DNA of 64,000 bases, from assembly GCA_036271795.1 (NCBI GenBank), contig DATAZY010000011.1:1-64000 (forward strand), written 5' to 3'. The stretch comes from Galbitalea sp036271795. Its GTDB lineage: Bacteria; Actinomycetota; Actinomycetes; Actinomycetales; Microbacteriaceae. The first letter of the stretch is position 1; each line of letters opens with the position of its first letter. A program made the translations under genes and the position numbers. A model generated the notes under the pieces. That model was not told where the DNA came from and searched no databases. It saw nothing but the letters and a program-made list of their open reading frames with translations. Positions 9,066 to 17,788 of this stretch are shown piece by piece.

Positions 9066-9812
9066 CTACTTGGCCGCGGCAGCCTTTGCGGCCGCCGATG
9101 AGCGTGCAAACAGGTACTTCCAGGTGTATCCGGCCACCAGACCGCCGACCGCAGGAACGATGATGAACACCCACAGGTCCGCGCGGGCCCAGTCGGCGCC
9201 GTAGATCGCGCTCGCGATGGACCGGGCCGGGTTCACGGAGGTGCCGTCGACGGGGATCGAGATGAGATGGATGACCGACAATGTCAACCCAATGGCCAGT
9301 CCCGCAAAGCCCGCCGCGGTCGACCCAGGCGCTGTGACGGTCAGAATCACGTAGAGGAAGATCGCGGTGAGAACGAATTCAATGATGATTGCGGAGGCGA
9401 GATCGAAACCTCCCGGGGAGTGAGCACCGTAGCCGTTCGAGGCAAAACCGTTCTTGATTGCCGCACGGAAGAAGCTCTTGGATGCGCCAGCGGCGATGCC
9501 GAACATGATGGATGACGCGACAATTCCGCCGACGAGCTGGGCCGCGATGTATGGCAGAACGTCGCGCCATGGCAGCCGTCCCGCGGCGGCGACACCGAGG
9601 GTGACGGCCGGGTTGAAATGTCCGCCCGAGATCCCGCCGACCGCGTACACGCCGATCACGACTGCGAGACCGGCGGCGAGAGCGATCCCGACGTAGCCCG
9701 TGTTTGACGAGGCGAACACGGCCGTTCCGATCACCGCCCCGACGAGGACCAGGGTGCCGAATGCCTCAGCAATGAGGCGGGACAGGATGGGCGCGGGGGT
9801 AGTTTCCGCCAT
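9066..9812 (-). CDS. aqpZ: aquaporin Z-type water channel
   Basis: A 248-residue six-helix channel. Both half-helix signatures are present: HFNPAV (Asn67) and SVNPARS (Asn194). The selectivity-filter residues expected of a water channel are visible: His182, Thr191 and Arg197, spaced as in E. coli AqpZ. The Ala-rich tail (SSAAAKAAAAK) is a common actinobacterial extension. The protein sits in the cytoplasmic membrane and passes water during osmotic shifts. It converges on the MFS gene across a strong terminator. Confidence 0.95.
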   Translation of the reverse strand: MAETTPAPILSRLIAEAFGTLVLVGAVIGTAVFASSNTGYVGIALAAGLAVVIGVYAVGGISGGHFNPAVTLGVAAAGRLPWRDVLPYIAAQLVGGIVASSIMFGIAAGASKSFFRAAIKNGFASNGYGAHSPGGFDLASAIIIEFVLTAIFLYVILTVTAPGSTAAGFAGLAIGLTLSVIHLISIPVDGTSVNPARSIASAIYGADWARADLWVFIIVPAVGGLVAGYTWKYLFARSSAAAKAAAAK

Positions 9813-9906
9813 GAGTTGTGGACCTTTCGTGAGTCTTACCGATCGGGTTCTTCGCTTTGCAGGCTATCGCTGCCGGAAGGGCCATTGCCACCCCGCATGG
9901 CGCGGG

Positions 9907-11220
9907 TCAGAGCCGGCCGGCGGCCTTAAGGGCGATGTAACGGTCGGCGAGCGCGGGTGGCAGCTCGGTCGGCGAGCCCGTCACGACCTCTGCGCCGAGT
10001 TGGCCGATGGCTCGCGAAACCCGGGTGATATCGAGAAGGGCGCGTTCGGCCGCGGCCGCATGGTAGACCTCGGTGCGGTTGCCTCGATGGGACGCCAACT
10101 CGAACGCGGCCGGATCCGTGACGGACGTCACTATGACGGTGTGCTTGCGCGTCAGCGCCGGCAGCACGGCGAGTAGTCCGCGCGTCGCGCCGGGTGAGTC
10201 GATGGATGTCGCCAGCACGACGAGCGAGTGCTGCGAGGTTACCGAGCGCACGAGCGATGGTACGGCGCTCCAGTCGGTCGCGATGAGGTCGGGCTCGACG
10301 ACGGCCATGGTATCGACCAGGCGGGCGAGTAGCTCCGCGCCGCTCGCGCCCTGCACTCGGCCACGCACCCGCTGGTCGAAGATGACCGCGTCGACCCGGT
10401 CGCCGGCCCGCGTCGCGAGCGCAGCAAGCAGCAGCGCGGACTCGAACGCCGTGTCGATTCGGGGTTCCCGGTCGATTCTCGCGGCTGAGGTTCTTCCGCT
10501 GTCGATGATGATAACGACCCGTCGGTCGCGCTCGGGGCGCCAGGTGCGTACGACCAGGCCCGGCCCACCCTGCACCGGGTCGGTGCGTCTCGCGGTCGCG
10601 CGCCAGTCGATGGAACGAACGTCATCCCCGCGAACGTATTCACGGAGACTGTCGAACTCTGTGCCCTGTCCGCGAATCTGGACGCTGGTGCGACCATCCA
10701 GCTCCCGCAGCCTGGCCAGGCGTGATGGGAGATGCTTACGCGCATTGAACGGCGGGAGCACCCGGATTGCCCCCGGCGCGGTGATCGTGACCTGGCGTGC
10801 GGCGAGCCGCAGCGGGCCGAACGAGCGAATTGTCACCGCCGCGGATGATCGCTCCCCGCGCCGGAACGGGGTCAGGATGGTCGCGATGATCCGTCGTTCA
10901 CCGGGGGGCAGCACCAGTCGGGACCGCGACTGCTCGGCGCCCGCCGACGGTTGCCAGGCATCCCGAACGATGCCGTTGATCCGGCGGGCCCCGGTATTGG
11001 TAAGGATGAGTTCAGCCCGCACACTCTCGCCGAGGCGGACCCTCGCGGGAAGGTCACGCGACGCCCGCACCGCGCGGGGGGATGCGGCGAGCGCCAGGTC
11101 GAGCGCCGTCAGTGCGACCACGAGCGCGATCCAGACCAGCAGAACCCATTGCCTGTCAAGCACGACGATCGGCACCGCTCCCAGTGCGAGCAGTGCAACA
11201 AATCGTCCAGTCAGCGCCAC
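9907..11220 (-). CDS. DUF58 domain protein
   Basis: A 437-residue protein with two hydrophobic helices at the N-terminus (residues 5-45), then a beta-rich region. The DUF58 core is GTEFDSLREYVRGDDVRSIDWRAT-like (around residue 205) and is followed by a vWA-like domain (VVIIIDSGRTS). It is the last gene of the five-gene minus-strand operon and starts 15 bases after moxR. DUF58 proteins paired with MoxR ATPases are thought to act as adaptors in protein-complex maturation at the envelope. The exact job is unknown. Confidence 0.92.
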   Translation of the reverse strand: MALTGRFVALLALGAVPIVVLDRQWVLLVWIALVVALTALDLALAASPRAVRASRDLPARVRLGESVRAELILTNTGARRINGIVRDAWQPSAGAEQSRSRLVLPPGERRIIATILTPFRRGERSSAAVTIRSFGPLRLAARQVTITAPGAIRVLPPFNARKHLPSRLARLRELDGRTSVQIRGQGTEFDSLREYVRGDDVRSIDWRATARRTDPVQGGPGLVVRTWRPERDRRVVIIIDSGRTSAARIDREPRIDTAFESALLLAALATRAGDRVDAVIFDQRVRGRVQGASGAELLARLVDTMAVVEPDLIATDWSAVPSLVRSVTSQHSLVVLATSIDSPGATRGLLAVLPALTRKHTVIVTSVTDPAAFELASHRGNRTEVYHAAAAERALLDITRVSRAIGQLGAEVVTGSPTELPPALADRYIALKAAGRL

Positions 11221-11235
11221 CTAGACGTGCACCAC

Positions 11236-12192
11236 CTAGATCGGAACCTGCACCTGTTGGAGAACCGACCGGAGAATGCTGTCGGCCGACACGCCCTCGA
11301 GCTCCGCCTCGGGGCGCAGCTGGATGCGGTGGCGCATCACCGGCAGCGCCATGGCCTGGATGTGGTCAGGGGTGATCGCGTCAAATCCATTGAGCCAGGC
11401 CCATGCCTTGGCCGCGGCGAGCAGCGCGGTGGTCCCCCGCGGGCTGACGCCGAGCTTCACGGACGGGCTCTGCCTGGTTCCGCGTGCCAGGTCGACCGCG
11501 TATCCGATAACGTCGTCGCTCGCCCCAACCATTGCGACGGCCGCCTGCGCCAGGGCGAGGCTCGTGGCATCCAGAACGGGGGTGACCCCGGCAGCGGCAA
11601 GATCGCGCGGGTTGAAGCCGTCAGAGTGCCGGCGAAGCACCTCGACCTCGTCGGAACGCTCTGGCAGGTCGAGAACGAGCTTCATCAGGAAACGGTCGAG
11701 CTGTGCCTCCGGCAGGGTGTAGGTGCCCTCGTATTCGACCGGGTTCATCGTCGCGGCGACCAGGAACGGGGTCGGGAGCGGCCTGGTTTCCCCATCGACC
11801 GAGACCTGGCGCTCCTCCATCGCCTCAAGGAGTGCCGACTGGGTTTTCGGCGGAGTCCGGTTGATCTCATCGGCGAGCAGGATGTTGGTGAATACCGGAC
11901 CGGCGCGAAAGCCGAACTCGCCGCGTTTCGCGTCGTAGACGAGAGATCCGGTCACGTCTCCCGGCATCAGGTCCGGGGTGAACTGCACGCGCTTCGACTC
12001 GAGCGTCAGTGTTTGGCTGAGTGCGCGGATGAGCAGTGTCTTGGCGACGCCCGGCACTCCCTCGAGCAGCACGTGCCCACCGGAAAGTAGAGCGATGATC
12101 AGGCCGGTAACGGCGGCATCCTGGCCAACCACGGCCTTGCCTACCTCGGTTCGAACTCGCGTGAACGAGTCGCGAAGGTTCTTGTCAGGCAT
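11236..12192 (-). CDS. MoxR-family AAA+ ATPase
   Basis: A 318-residue AAA+ ATPase. Walker A is GVPGVAKT (about residues 40-47), Walker B ILLADEIN, followed by sensor 1 ATMNP and the arginine-rich AQLDRFLM segment. The lid domain is present through SPRGTTALLAAAKAWA. MoxR ATPases work as chaperone-like machines, usually with a DUF58/vWA partner, and such a partner is encoded immediately downstream. A 75-base gap to the preceding DUF4350 gene contains a 9-base inverted repeat (12206-12255). Confidence 0.95.
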   Translation of the reverse strand: MPDKNLRDSFTRVRTEVGKAVVGQDAAVTGLIIALLSGGHVLLEGVPGVAKTLLIRALSQTLTLESKRVQFTPDLMPGDVTGSLVYDAKRGEFGFRAGPVFTNILLADEINRTPPKTQSALLEAMEERQVSVDGETRPLPTPFLVAATMNPVEYEGTYTLPEAQLDRFLMKLVLDLPERSDEVEVLRRHSDGFNPRDLAAAGVTPVLDATSLALAQAAVAMVGASDDVIGYAVDLARGTRQSPSVKLGVSPRGTTALLAAAKAWAWLNGFDAITPDHIQAMALPVMRHRIQLRPEAELEGVSADSILRSVLQQVQVPI

Positions 12193-12205
12193 AGTTTCCC
12201 TCTTG

Positions 12206-12255
12206 TCGCTGGCCCCTCTGGTCTAAGGCACATTCTGTCAGTTCGTGGCCAGCGA
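12206..12255 (-). repeat. long-loop inverted repeat upstream of moxR
   Basis: TCGCTGGCC (12206-12214) and its exact complement GGCCAGCGA (12247-12255), separated by 32 bases, fill most of the gap between DUF4350 and moxR inside the operon. It could fold in RNA as a processing or attenuation element. Function unknown. Confidence 0.45.
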
Positions 12256-12267
12256 GCTTTACTCTCA

Positions 12268-13476
12268 TCAACCCGGCCGCACGGCCTCGGCGACGTCCCG
12301 TTCGAGCGTTCTCAGGTCGTCGGAGAGCTGCACGAGGCGCCTGTCGTGCCCCGGGAGTTCGTCCAGCAGCAGCGAGCGCAACACGGCGGGATCACGGCCG
12401 GTTGCCCGCGCCACGGCACCGACCACGTCGTCGGTGCCTGCACCGACCGACAGGCCGCACAGTCGAGCGAGCCTGCCGATGGCGCCGATCCGGAGCGCGT
12501 CGAGAGCGTGGGTGCGGGCGGAAGACTTCTGGTACAACCGTGCACGCCCCTCGAGGGTTTCGCTCGCTCGCACGACGACGGGCATCCGTTCGACAACGAG
12601 CGGACCGAGGCGCCGTCCCCGCCAGACGCCGGCCGCGACCAACACGAGGCCGGCCAGGATCGCGACGGGAAAAACCCACGCCGGGGTCGGTAAATTACCG
12701 TCCTGCACAATTCCCGTGGTGTCACCGAGCGATGGTCGGTACCACACGACGTGACTGGTGCCGCCAAACAGGCCGAGTGCGAGGGCGGCATTGCCGTCTT
12801 GAAGGATGGAGCCATTGGTCAGGGTCGTTGTAGCGCCGAGGACCGTCACCGTCTGGTCGGTGCCCGGGATCCGGATGAGCGAGTACACGCCGTCCCGTCC
12901 GAGGCATCCGGTCGCATCGGCCGCGTGATCCAGGATGCGATAGCCGCGCGCGAGTCCGGACACAGTACCGGCCCGTCGCACCGCCTGAAGTGAGCAGTCC
13001 GCGTGCGCGACGCTCGAGGCCACTGCACCCGCCTGCGCAACATGAGGCGCGAGCGCATCGAGCGCCAGCGTGTTCGGCTCGATCAACACCAGCGCGGAGG
13101 ACGCCGTAGCGAGGGTTTGAAGCTGGGTTGTCGTCAGCAAAGCCGACGGGTCGTAGAGCACCACGGTCGAGTCGCCCGGTGCGGTTCCCGCGTCGGACAG
13201 CGCCGCGCGGAGCGTCCGCGGCGCTTTCACGGCGACGCCGTCCTGGCGAAGGACCCGTACCAGCCCCTGTGCGCCGGTTGGGGCGGGACTCGTGGCAGAT
13301 AAGCGGGCCGTCTCCGCCCCGTTGCCGCTGAGCGCAAGTGCCGCGGCGGCGAGAAGCACGAGGACCAGCGCCATGACGACCCAGAACATCACTCGGCGCG
13401 CGGTTGTGCGCAGCCTGGGAGTCGAGACTTCCCCTTCTGCAAACTGCACTCGACGTTCGTCGACCGTTGTCGTCAC
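12268..13476 (-). CDS. DUF4350 domain membrane protein
   Basis: A 402-residue protein with one N-terminal helix (VMFWVVMALVLVLLAAAALAL), an extracytoplasmic region of about 210 residues (GAQGLVRVLRQDGV...), and a second helix near residue 265 (WVFPVAILAGLVLVAAGVW) before a cytoplasmic tail. I chose the GTG at 13476, whose GTGA overlaps the stop of DUF4129, over a start 25 codons upstream. The DUF4350-DUF4129 pair is standard in this actinobacterial cluster. The DUF4350 domain resembles a glutamine-amidotransferase-like fold in the family, but catalysis is unproven. Confidence 0.85.
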   Translation of the reverse strand: MTTTVDERRVQFAEGEVSTPRLRTTARRVMFWVVMALVLVLLAAAALALSGNGAETARLSATSPAPTGAQGLVRVLRQDGVAVKAPRTLRAALSDAGTAPGDSTVVLYDPSALLTTTQLQTLATASSALVLIEPNTLALDALAPHVAQAGAVASSVAHADCSLQAVRRAGTVSGLARGYRILDHAADATGCLGRDGVYSLIRIPGTDQTVTVLGATTTLTNGSILQDGNAALALGLFGGTSHVVWYRPSLGDTTGIVQDGNLPTPAWVFPVAILAGLVLVAAGVWRGRRLGPLVVERMPVVVRASETLEGRARLYQKSSARTHALDALRIGAIGRLARLCGLSVGAGTDDVVGAVARATGRDPAVLRSLLLDELPGHDRRLVQLSDDLRTLERDVAEAVRPG

Positions 13477-14159
13477 GCCTCGACCCGATCGAGATCGAAC
13501 GACGGCCGAGCCTCGCGCAGTCCGAGCTCCAGGGCTTTCATGGCTTGCCATTGGGGCTCGGTCCCTATGGCGCCGAGGTAGCGCACATCATCGAACGCCG
13601 CGGCGCAGTCGCGCAATTCGTTGTGAAAATCCGGGAACGCGATCACGGCCCGTGTGGCGAACCCGGATGCGGTCGTCCCAGGAAACGTCGTGACGACGGT
13701 CCTCTCCGTCATCGCGCGGGCAATGGACCTGAACTGTTCCGCGATCGCCGTCGTGTAGTCGCCCGCCGCGGCCGAGCGCTCCGCGTCACGGCGCAGGGCG
13801 ACGGAGTCGCGTTCATCCTCGTCGCCGAACAGGGCGCCGACTCGCGCACTTCGTCGGTTTATTCTCGGTAGCCCGAAAATGAGGAACAGCACGACAAGGG
13901 CCACAACGACGAGAACCACGATGATCACAACGATGAGGTTCGGACTGATCGGTACACCATTCAGGCCACCGAACAGACTGTCGAACCAGTTACCGATCGC
14001 CTGACCCGCCTGCTGCAGCAGGACGGTGAGCCCCGATGGCCTCGCGGCCTGGTACTCCGGCTTGGAGAGCTCGGCAGACAGTTGCGCTCTCGCCTGCTGG
14101 GCCGTCGGATCGAGTGGTGGCCCCGGAGGAGCAACTGACCAGTTCAGAACCGGGATCAT
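13473..14159 (-). CDS. DUF4129 domain membrane protein
   Basis: A 228-residue protein with an N-terminal proline-rich lead, one strong helix (LIVVIIVVLVVVALVVLFLIF, about residues 74-95) and a soluble C-terminal DUF4129 domain with the typical AAAGDYTTAIAEQFRSIARAM stretch. It overlaps both neighbours by four bases (ATGA/GTGA), which implies translational coupling. Its domain resembles the C-terminal part of bacterial transglutaminase-like membrane proteins found in moxR operons. Role unknown. Confidence 0.87.
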   Translation of the reverse strand: MIPVLNWSVAPPGPPLDPTAQQARAQLSAELSKPEYQAARPSGLTVLLQQAGQAIGNWFDSLFGGLNGVPISPNLIVVIIVVLVVVALVVLFLIFGLPRINRRSARVGALFGDEDERDSVALRRDAERSAAAGDYTTAIAEQFRSIARAMTERTVVTTFPGTTASGFATRAVIAFPDFHNELRDCAAAFDDVRYLGAIGTEPQWQAMKALELGLREARPSFDLDRVEA

Positions 14160-15358
14160 GCCGACGCGGCCCCAGGATCTTCGCCGGGTGCTGCAGCCAG
14201 CGCCGGAAGGTATGGGTCAGGCACGTCCGTCTGCCCGGCGGCACGAGCATCAACGAATCGCACCAGCTGGAGGTCGAGACCCTCTTTGCGCATCCGCAGG
14301 TCGATATAGATGAGCGCGGTCGATGCGGTTGCAATGATTGCGGTGACTGTTTCCGCGATTGCGCTCGCGACCGACCCCGCGATTTCCGTGGCGCCGAAGA
14401 CCGAGGTGAGGCCGGATGCCGTCGGAGTGCTCGTCGGGTTGGCCAGGAGGGTAAGGATCTCGACGACGGTCGTGACCGGAAGCTCGACGATTGACGCAGC
14501 AATGCCGACGATTACCGCGACGAGGAGTTCAATTCCGAAGGTTCTCCAGAAGAAGCCGCGCGTGAGGGACCACGAGCGTCGAATCGCCTTGCCGAGCGGA
14601 AGGCGTTCGAGTACGAGCGCGCTCGGGACGAGGCTCAGCCTGGTCCACAGCAGCGCGGCCAGGACCGCACCGCCCAGGAGAATCAGGATCAGAAGGATGA
14701 CGCCGATGGTGATACCCGTCGCGCCGCCGATCGCGAACAGCAGAACGTCGGCACCAACCAGGACGACCAGAGTCACGAGTGCGACCGCGACGACGAGGAG
14801 CGCCCATCCGACGAGCACCAGGATGCGTCCACGGGCGCGACCCCACAGCGCCCGCAGCGGGAGTTTCTCGCCCAGCGTGCCTCTCGCGACATCCATCGTC
14901 ACGATGCCCTGCAGGATCGCCTGCCCGGCGTACGCGAACAACCCGGTCACGACGGCACCCACCTCGGCAAGGGCGAAGCTTCCAATCGCCGAACTCGCGG
15001 TGGCCTTGTCGACGGTCCCGGTCGAGAGGACTTGAAAGTATCCGTTGAGCGCATTGACCGTGAAAAAGCCCGTGATCAGCAGTGTGATGAGCAGAACGAT
15101 GGCGTGGATGATTAGCGAGAAACCGAAGACGGGTCTCGGGTTGCGACGCAGCACCCGAAAGGACGCACCGAGAATAGTGCCGAGCGTCATGGGCGCAAGA
15201 GGGATCAGTCCGGGCCTCGGAGGTGGCGTCCAGCCGGGTGGTGGCCCTGGCGGACCGCCGGACGGTGGGGGAGGCGGTGGCGGTGGAGGTGTGCCACCGC
15301 CGGGCGGCGGAGGTGGCGTCGCGCCACTCGGTGACTGCCACGGGTTGGTGTCGCTCAC
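14156..15358 (-). CDS. glycerophosphoryl diester phosphodiesterase membrane-domain protein
   Basis: A 400-residue protein. Residues 1-50 are almost only Pro and Gly. About six hydrophobic segments follow (for example near 78-100, 125-150, 178-205 and 210-240). The domain matches the membrane part of GdpD-type proteins, often called the GPDPase_memb or YciC-like family, and no catalytic phosphodiesterase domain is present. It is the first gene of the minus-strand moxR operon and is divergent from mtrA. Its start is likely the operon's translation entry point. Function inferred from family only. Confidence 0.82.
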   Translation of the reverse strand: MSDTNPWQSPSGATPPPPPGGGTPPPPPPPPPSGGPPGPPPGWTPPPRPGLIPLAPMTLGTILGASFRVLRRNPRPVFGFSLIIHAIVLLITLLITGFFTVNALNGYFQVLSTGTVDKATASSAIGSFALAEVGAVVTGLFAYAGQAILQGIVTMDVARGTLGEKLPLRALWGRARGRILVLVGWALLVVAVALVTLVVLVGADVLLFAIGGATGITIGVILLILILLGGAVLAALLWTRLSLVPSALVLERLPLGKAIRRSWSLTRGFFWRTFGIELLVAVIVGIAASIVELPVTTVVEILTLLANPTSTPTASGLTSVFGATEIAGSVASAIAETVTAIIATASTALIYIDLRMRKEGLDLQLVRFVDARAAGQTDVPDPYLPALAAAPGEDPGAASA

Positions 15359-15497
15359 GCGGATCCCCTCAAAGTTTTGACTTGGCGCTGTTCACTTGTC
15401 GGTCTGCGAGCCGCGAACCACACGGCAATATGGTTGCACACTCGACTACTGTTATCGACAACGTTTCCCGCTTGGTGTCTGCCAGTAATTGAGGATC

Positions 15498-16178
15498 ATG
15501 AACGCTCGAATTCTCGTTGTCGACGATGACACGGCGCTCGCCGAAATGATCGGCATCGTGCTGCGCACGGAGGGATTCGAACCCGTGTTTTGCGCGGACG
15601 GTGCGTCGGCGGTCGAAGCCTTCCACGCATCCGATCCGGAGCTCGTGCTGCTCGACCTCATGTTGCCAGGGATGGACGGGATCGAGGTCTGCGCGCGCAT
15701 CCGCGAGGAGTCGGGCACGCCGATCATTATGCTCACCGCGAAGGGCGACACCGCGGATGTCGTGAAGGGCCTTGAGAGCGGCGCGGACGACTACGTCGTG
15801 AAGCCGTTCAATCCCAAGGAACTGGTTGCCCGCATCCGGACCCGTCTGCGTCCCACCTCGCACTTGTCGACCGACCTGCTCACCGTCGGCGACCTCGTTC
15901 TCGACGTGGCCGGCCACGAGGTCCGCAGGGGGGAGTCGAAAATCAACCTCACCCCGCTGGAATTCGAGCTGCTGCTCGCACTCGCGGTGAAGCCGCAGCA
16001 GGTGTTCACGCGGGAGATGCTGCTCGAGCAGGTCTGGGGATACCACTACAAGGCGGACACCCGTCTGGTCAACGTCCACGTCCAGCGTCTGCGAGCCAAG
16101 GTCGAACACGATCCGGACAATCCGCGCATCGTCATGACGGTTCGCGGTGTTGGCTATCGCGCCGGGGCCAGCTCCTAA
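15498..16178 (+). CDS. mtrA: response regulator MtrA
   Basis: A 226-residue OmpR/PhoB-type regulator. The receiver domain has the acidic pocket VVDDD at 8-11, phospho-acceptor Asp53 (VLLDLMLPG) and Lys102 (YVVKPF). The C-terminal winged helix ends with VMTVRGVGYRAG. MtrA controls cell-wall hydrolases, division and dnaA-linked genes in actinobacteria. I use the ATG at 15498 with GAGGA just upstream rather than an in-frame TTG at 15489. It is followed by mtrB after 11 bases, giving the usual mtrA-mtrB-lpqB operon. Confidence 0.97.
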   Translation: MNARILVVDDDTALAEMIGIVLRTEGFEPVFCADGASAVEAFHASDPELVLLDLMLPGMDGIEVCARIREESGTPIIMLTAKGDTADVVKGLESGADDYVVKPFNPKELVARIRTRLRPTSHLSTDLLTVGDLVLDVAGHEVRRGESKINLTPLEFELLLALAVKPQQVFTREMLLEQVWGYHYKADTRLVNVHVQRLRAKVEHDPDNPRIVMTVRGVGYRAGASS

Positions 16179-16189
16179 GCAGCACGAGC

Positions 16190-17788
16190 ATGCGCAACTT
16201 TAATTGGCGAAAGTGGCTGCGCGGCGCCGTTCGACTCTGGCGGACATCCCTGCTAACCAGAACCGTCAGCATCACCCTCATTCTTTCGACCCTCGCGATC
16301 GGAATCATCGGCGCGTACATCTCGTTCAGTGTCGGTGCGAACCTGTTCGATGCGCGCCGCGACCAGCTGCTCGCTCAGGCCGCACGCGCGACGAGTACGG
16401 TGCAGAACGCGTTCTACCTCACGACGGGCGAAGGCTCGACGGCCGACATCGAAGACGCGACGAGCACCGCATACACCGACGTTCTGCAGTCAAACGCGAG
16501 TACCCCGGGGATCCAGATTGCGATCCTCCGCACTCCGGGCCAGAGCGGACCTCGCGTGCCCGTCGATGTAACGACCAACGGCCTGGCCACAAAAGACCTC
16601 GTCAGTTCCGCGCTGCGAAAGACGGTCGCCGACTCGAAGAACTCTCGCGTCTACTGGCAGTCGATCTCCATTCCCGCGGCCGGAGGCAGCCAGCCGGGCA
16701 TTGTCATCGGGTCGAGCGTCAGCCTGCCAAAGTCGGGCCGCTACGAGCTCTACCTCGTCTACAACCTGTCCGACTCTCAACAGACGCTTGGCTTTGTGCA
16801 GAGCACGCTGCTTCTGGGTGGCCTCGCTCTCATCGTGCTGATCGCCGCGGTCACCTGGGTGGTCGTGCGGCTCGTTGTCGGCCCCATCAGAATCGCTGCT
16901 GCAACCGCAGAGAAATTGGCCGGCGGAGAACTCGAGCAACGCATCCCGGAGCGCGGTGACGACGTGATCGCGACTCTCGCGCGTTCGTTCAACGGGATGG
17001 CCGACAGCCTGCAGAAACAGATCGTCCGTCTCGCAACCCTCTCGCAGGTGCAACAGCGTTTCGTCTCGGATGTCTCGCACGAGCTGCGCACGCCGCTGAC
17101 GACCATTCGACTCGCCGGCGACGTGCTTTACGACCAGCGGGACGCGTTCCCTCCGGCTACCGCGCGAACGGCCGAGCTACTGCGAACCCAGGTCCAGCGG
17201 TTCGAGATACTGCTCGCCGATCTGCTCGAGATGAGCCGGTATGACGCTGGCGCCGTCGAGGTCGACACGGAACCGACCAACCTGGTTCGGCTCGTCGAGG
17301 ACGCCGTCGAGTCGGTGACGTCGCTGGCCGAGACCAGGGGGTCGGAGCTCCGCGTGGTCGCGCCAGGCGGGTATTTTGAAGCAGAAGTCGAGGCGCGTCG
17401 AATCCGCCGTATCCTGCAGAATCTGCTCGGAAACGCGATCGACCACGGCGAAGGAAAGCCGATTATCGTATACGTCGACAGCGACGAGAAGGCGGTCGCC
17501 CTGGCAGTGCGTGACTACGGCATCGGGATGACGCCTGCCGCCATGGAGCGCGTGTTCGACCGTTTTTGGCGAGCGGATCCGTCACGGCAGCGGACCACCG
17601 GTGGCACCGGTCTCGGGCTGGCAATCTCACTCGAGGATGCCGCGCTTCACGGCGGGTGGCTAGAGGTGTGGAGCGCGCCGGGCGAGGGATCCTGCTTTCG
17701 GCTGACGCTCCCACGCAAGGTCGGGGGTGTCCTCTCGGGGTCACCGCTCGAACTGCCCCCCGACGCGGATGGTGATTCGGATGACTGA
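16190..17788 (+). CDS. mtrB: sensor histidine kinase MtrB
   Basis: A 532-residue membrane kinase. Transmembrane helices lie at about residues 26-48 and 207-231, flanking a 160-residue extracytoplasmic sensor. HAMP follows (about 231-283), then the H-box SDVSHELRTPLTTIRLAG with His297, the N-box NLLGNAIDHGEG, and G-boxes DYGIGM and GGTGLGLAIS. It phosphorylates MtrA. Its stop overlaps the lpqB start (17781), so LpqB is translationally coupled. Confidence 0.97.
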   Translation: MRNFNWRKWLRGAVRLWRTSLLTRTVSITLILSTLAIGIIGAYISFSVGANLFDARRDQLLAQAARATSTVQNAFYLTTGEGSTADIEDATSTAYTDVLQSNASTPGIQIAILRTPGQSGPRVPVDVTTNGLATKDLVSSALRKTVADSKNSRVYWQSISIPAAGGSQPGIVIGSSVSLPKSGRYELYLVYNLSDSQQTLGFVQSTLLLGGLALIVLIAAVTWVVVRLVVGPIRIAAATAEKLAGGELEQRIPERGDDVIATLARSFNGMADSLQKQIVRLATLSQVQQRFVSDVSHELRTPLTTIRLAGDVLYDQRDAFPPATARTAELLRTQVQRFEILLADLLEMSRYDAGAVEVDTEPTNLVRLVEDAVESVTSLAETRGSELRVVAPGGYFEAEVEARRIRRILQNLLGNAIDHGEGKPIIVYVDSDEKAVALAVRDYGIGMTPAAMERVFDRFWRADPSRQRTTGGTGLGLAISLEDAALHGGWLEVWSAPGEGSCFRLTLPRKVGGVLSGSPLELPPDADGDSDD

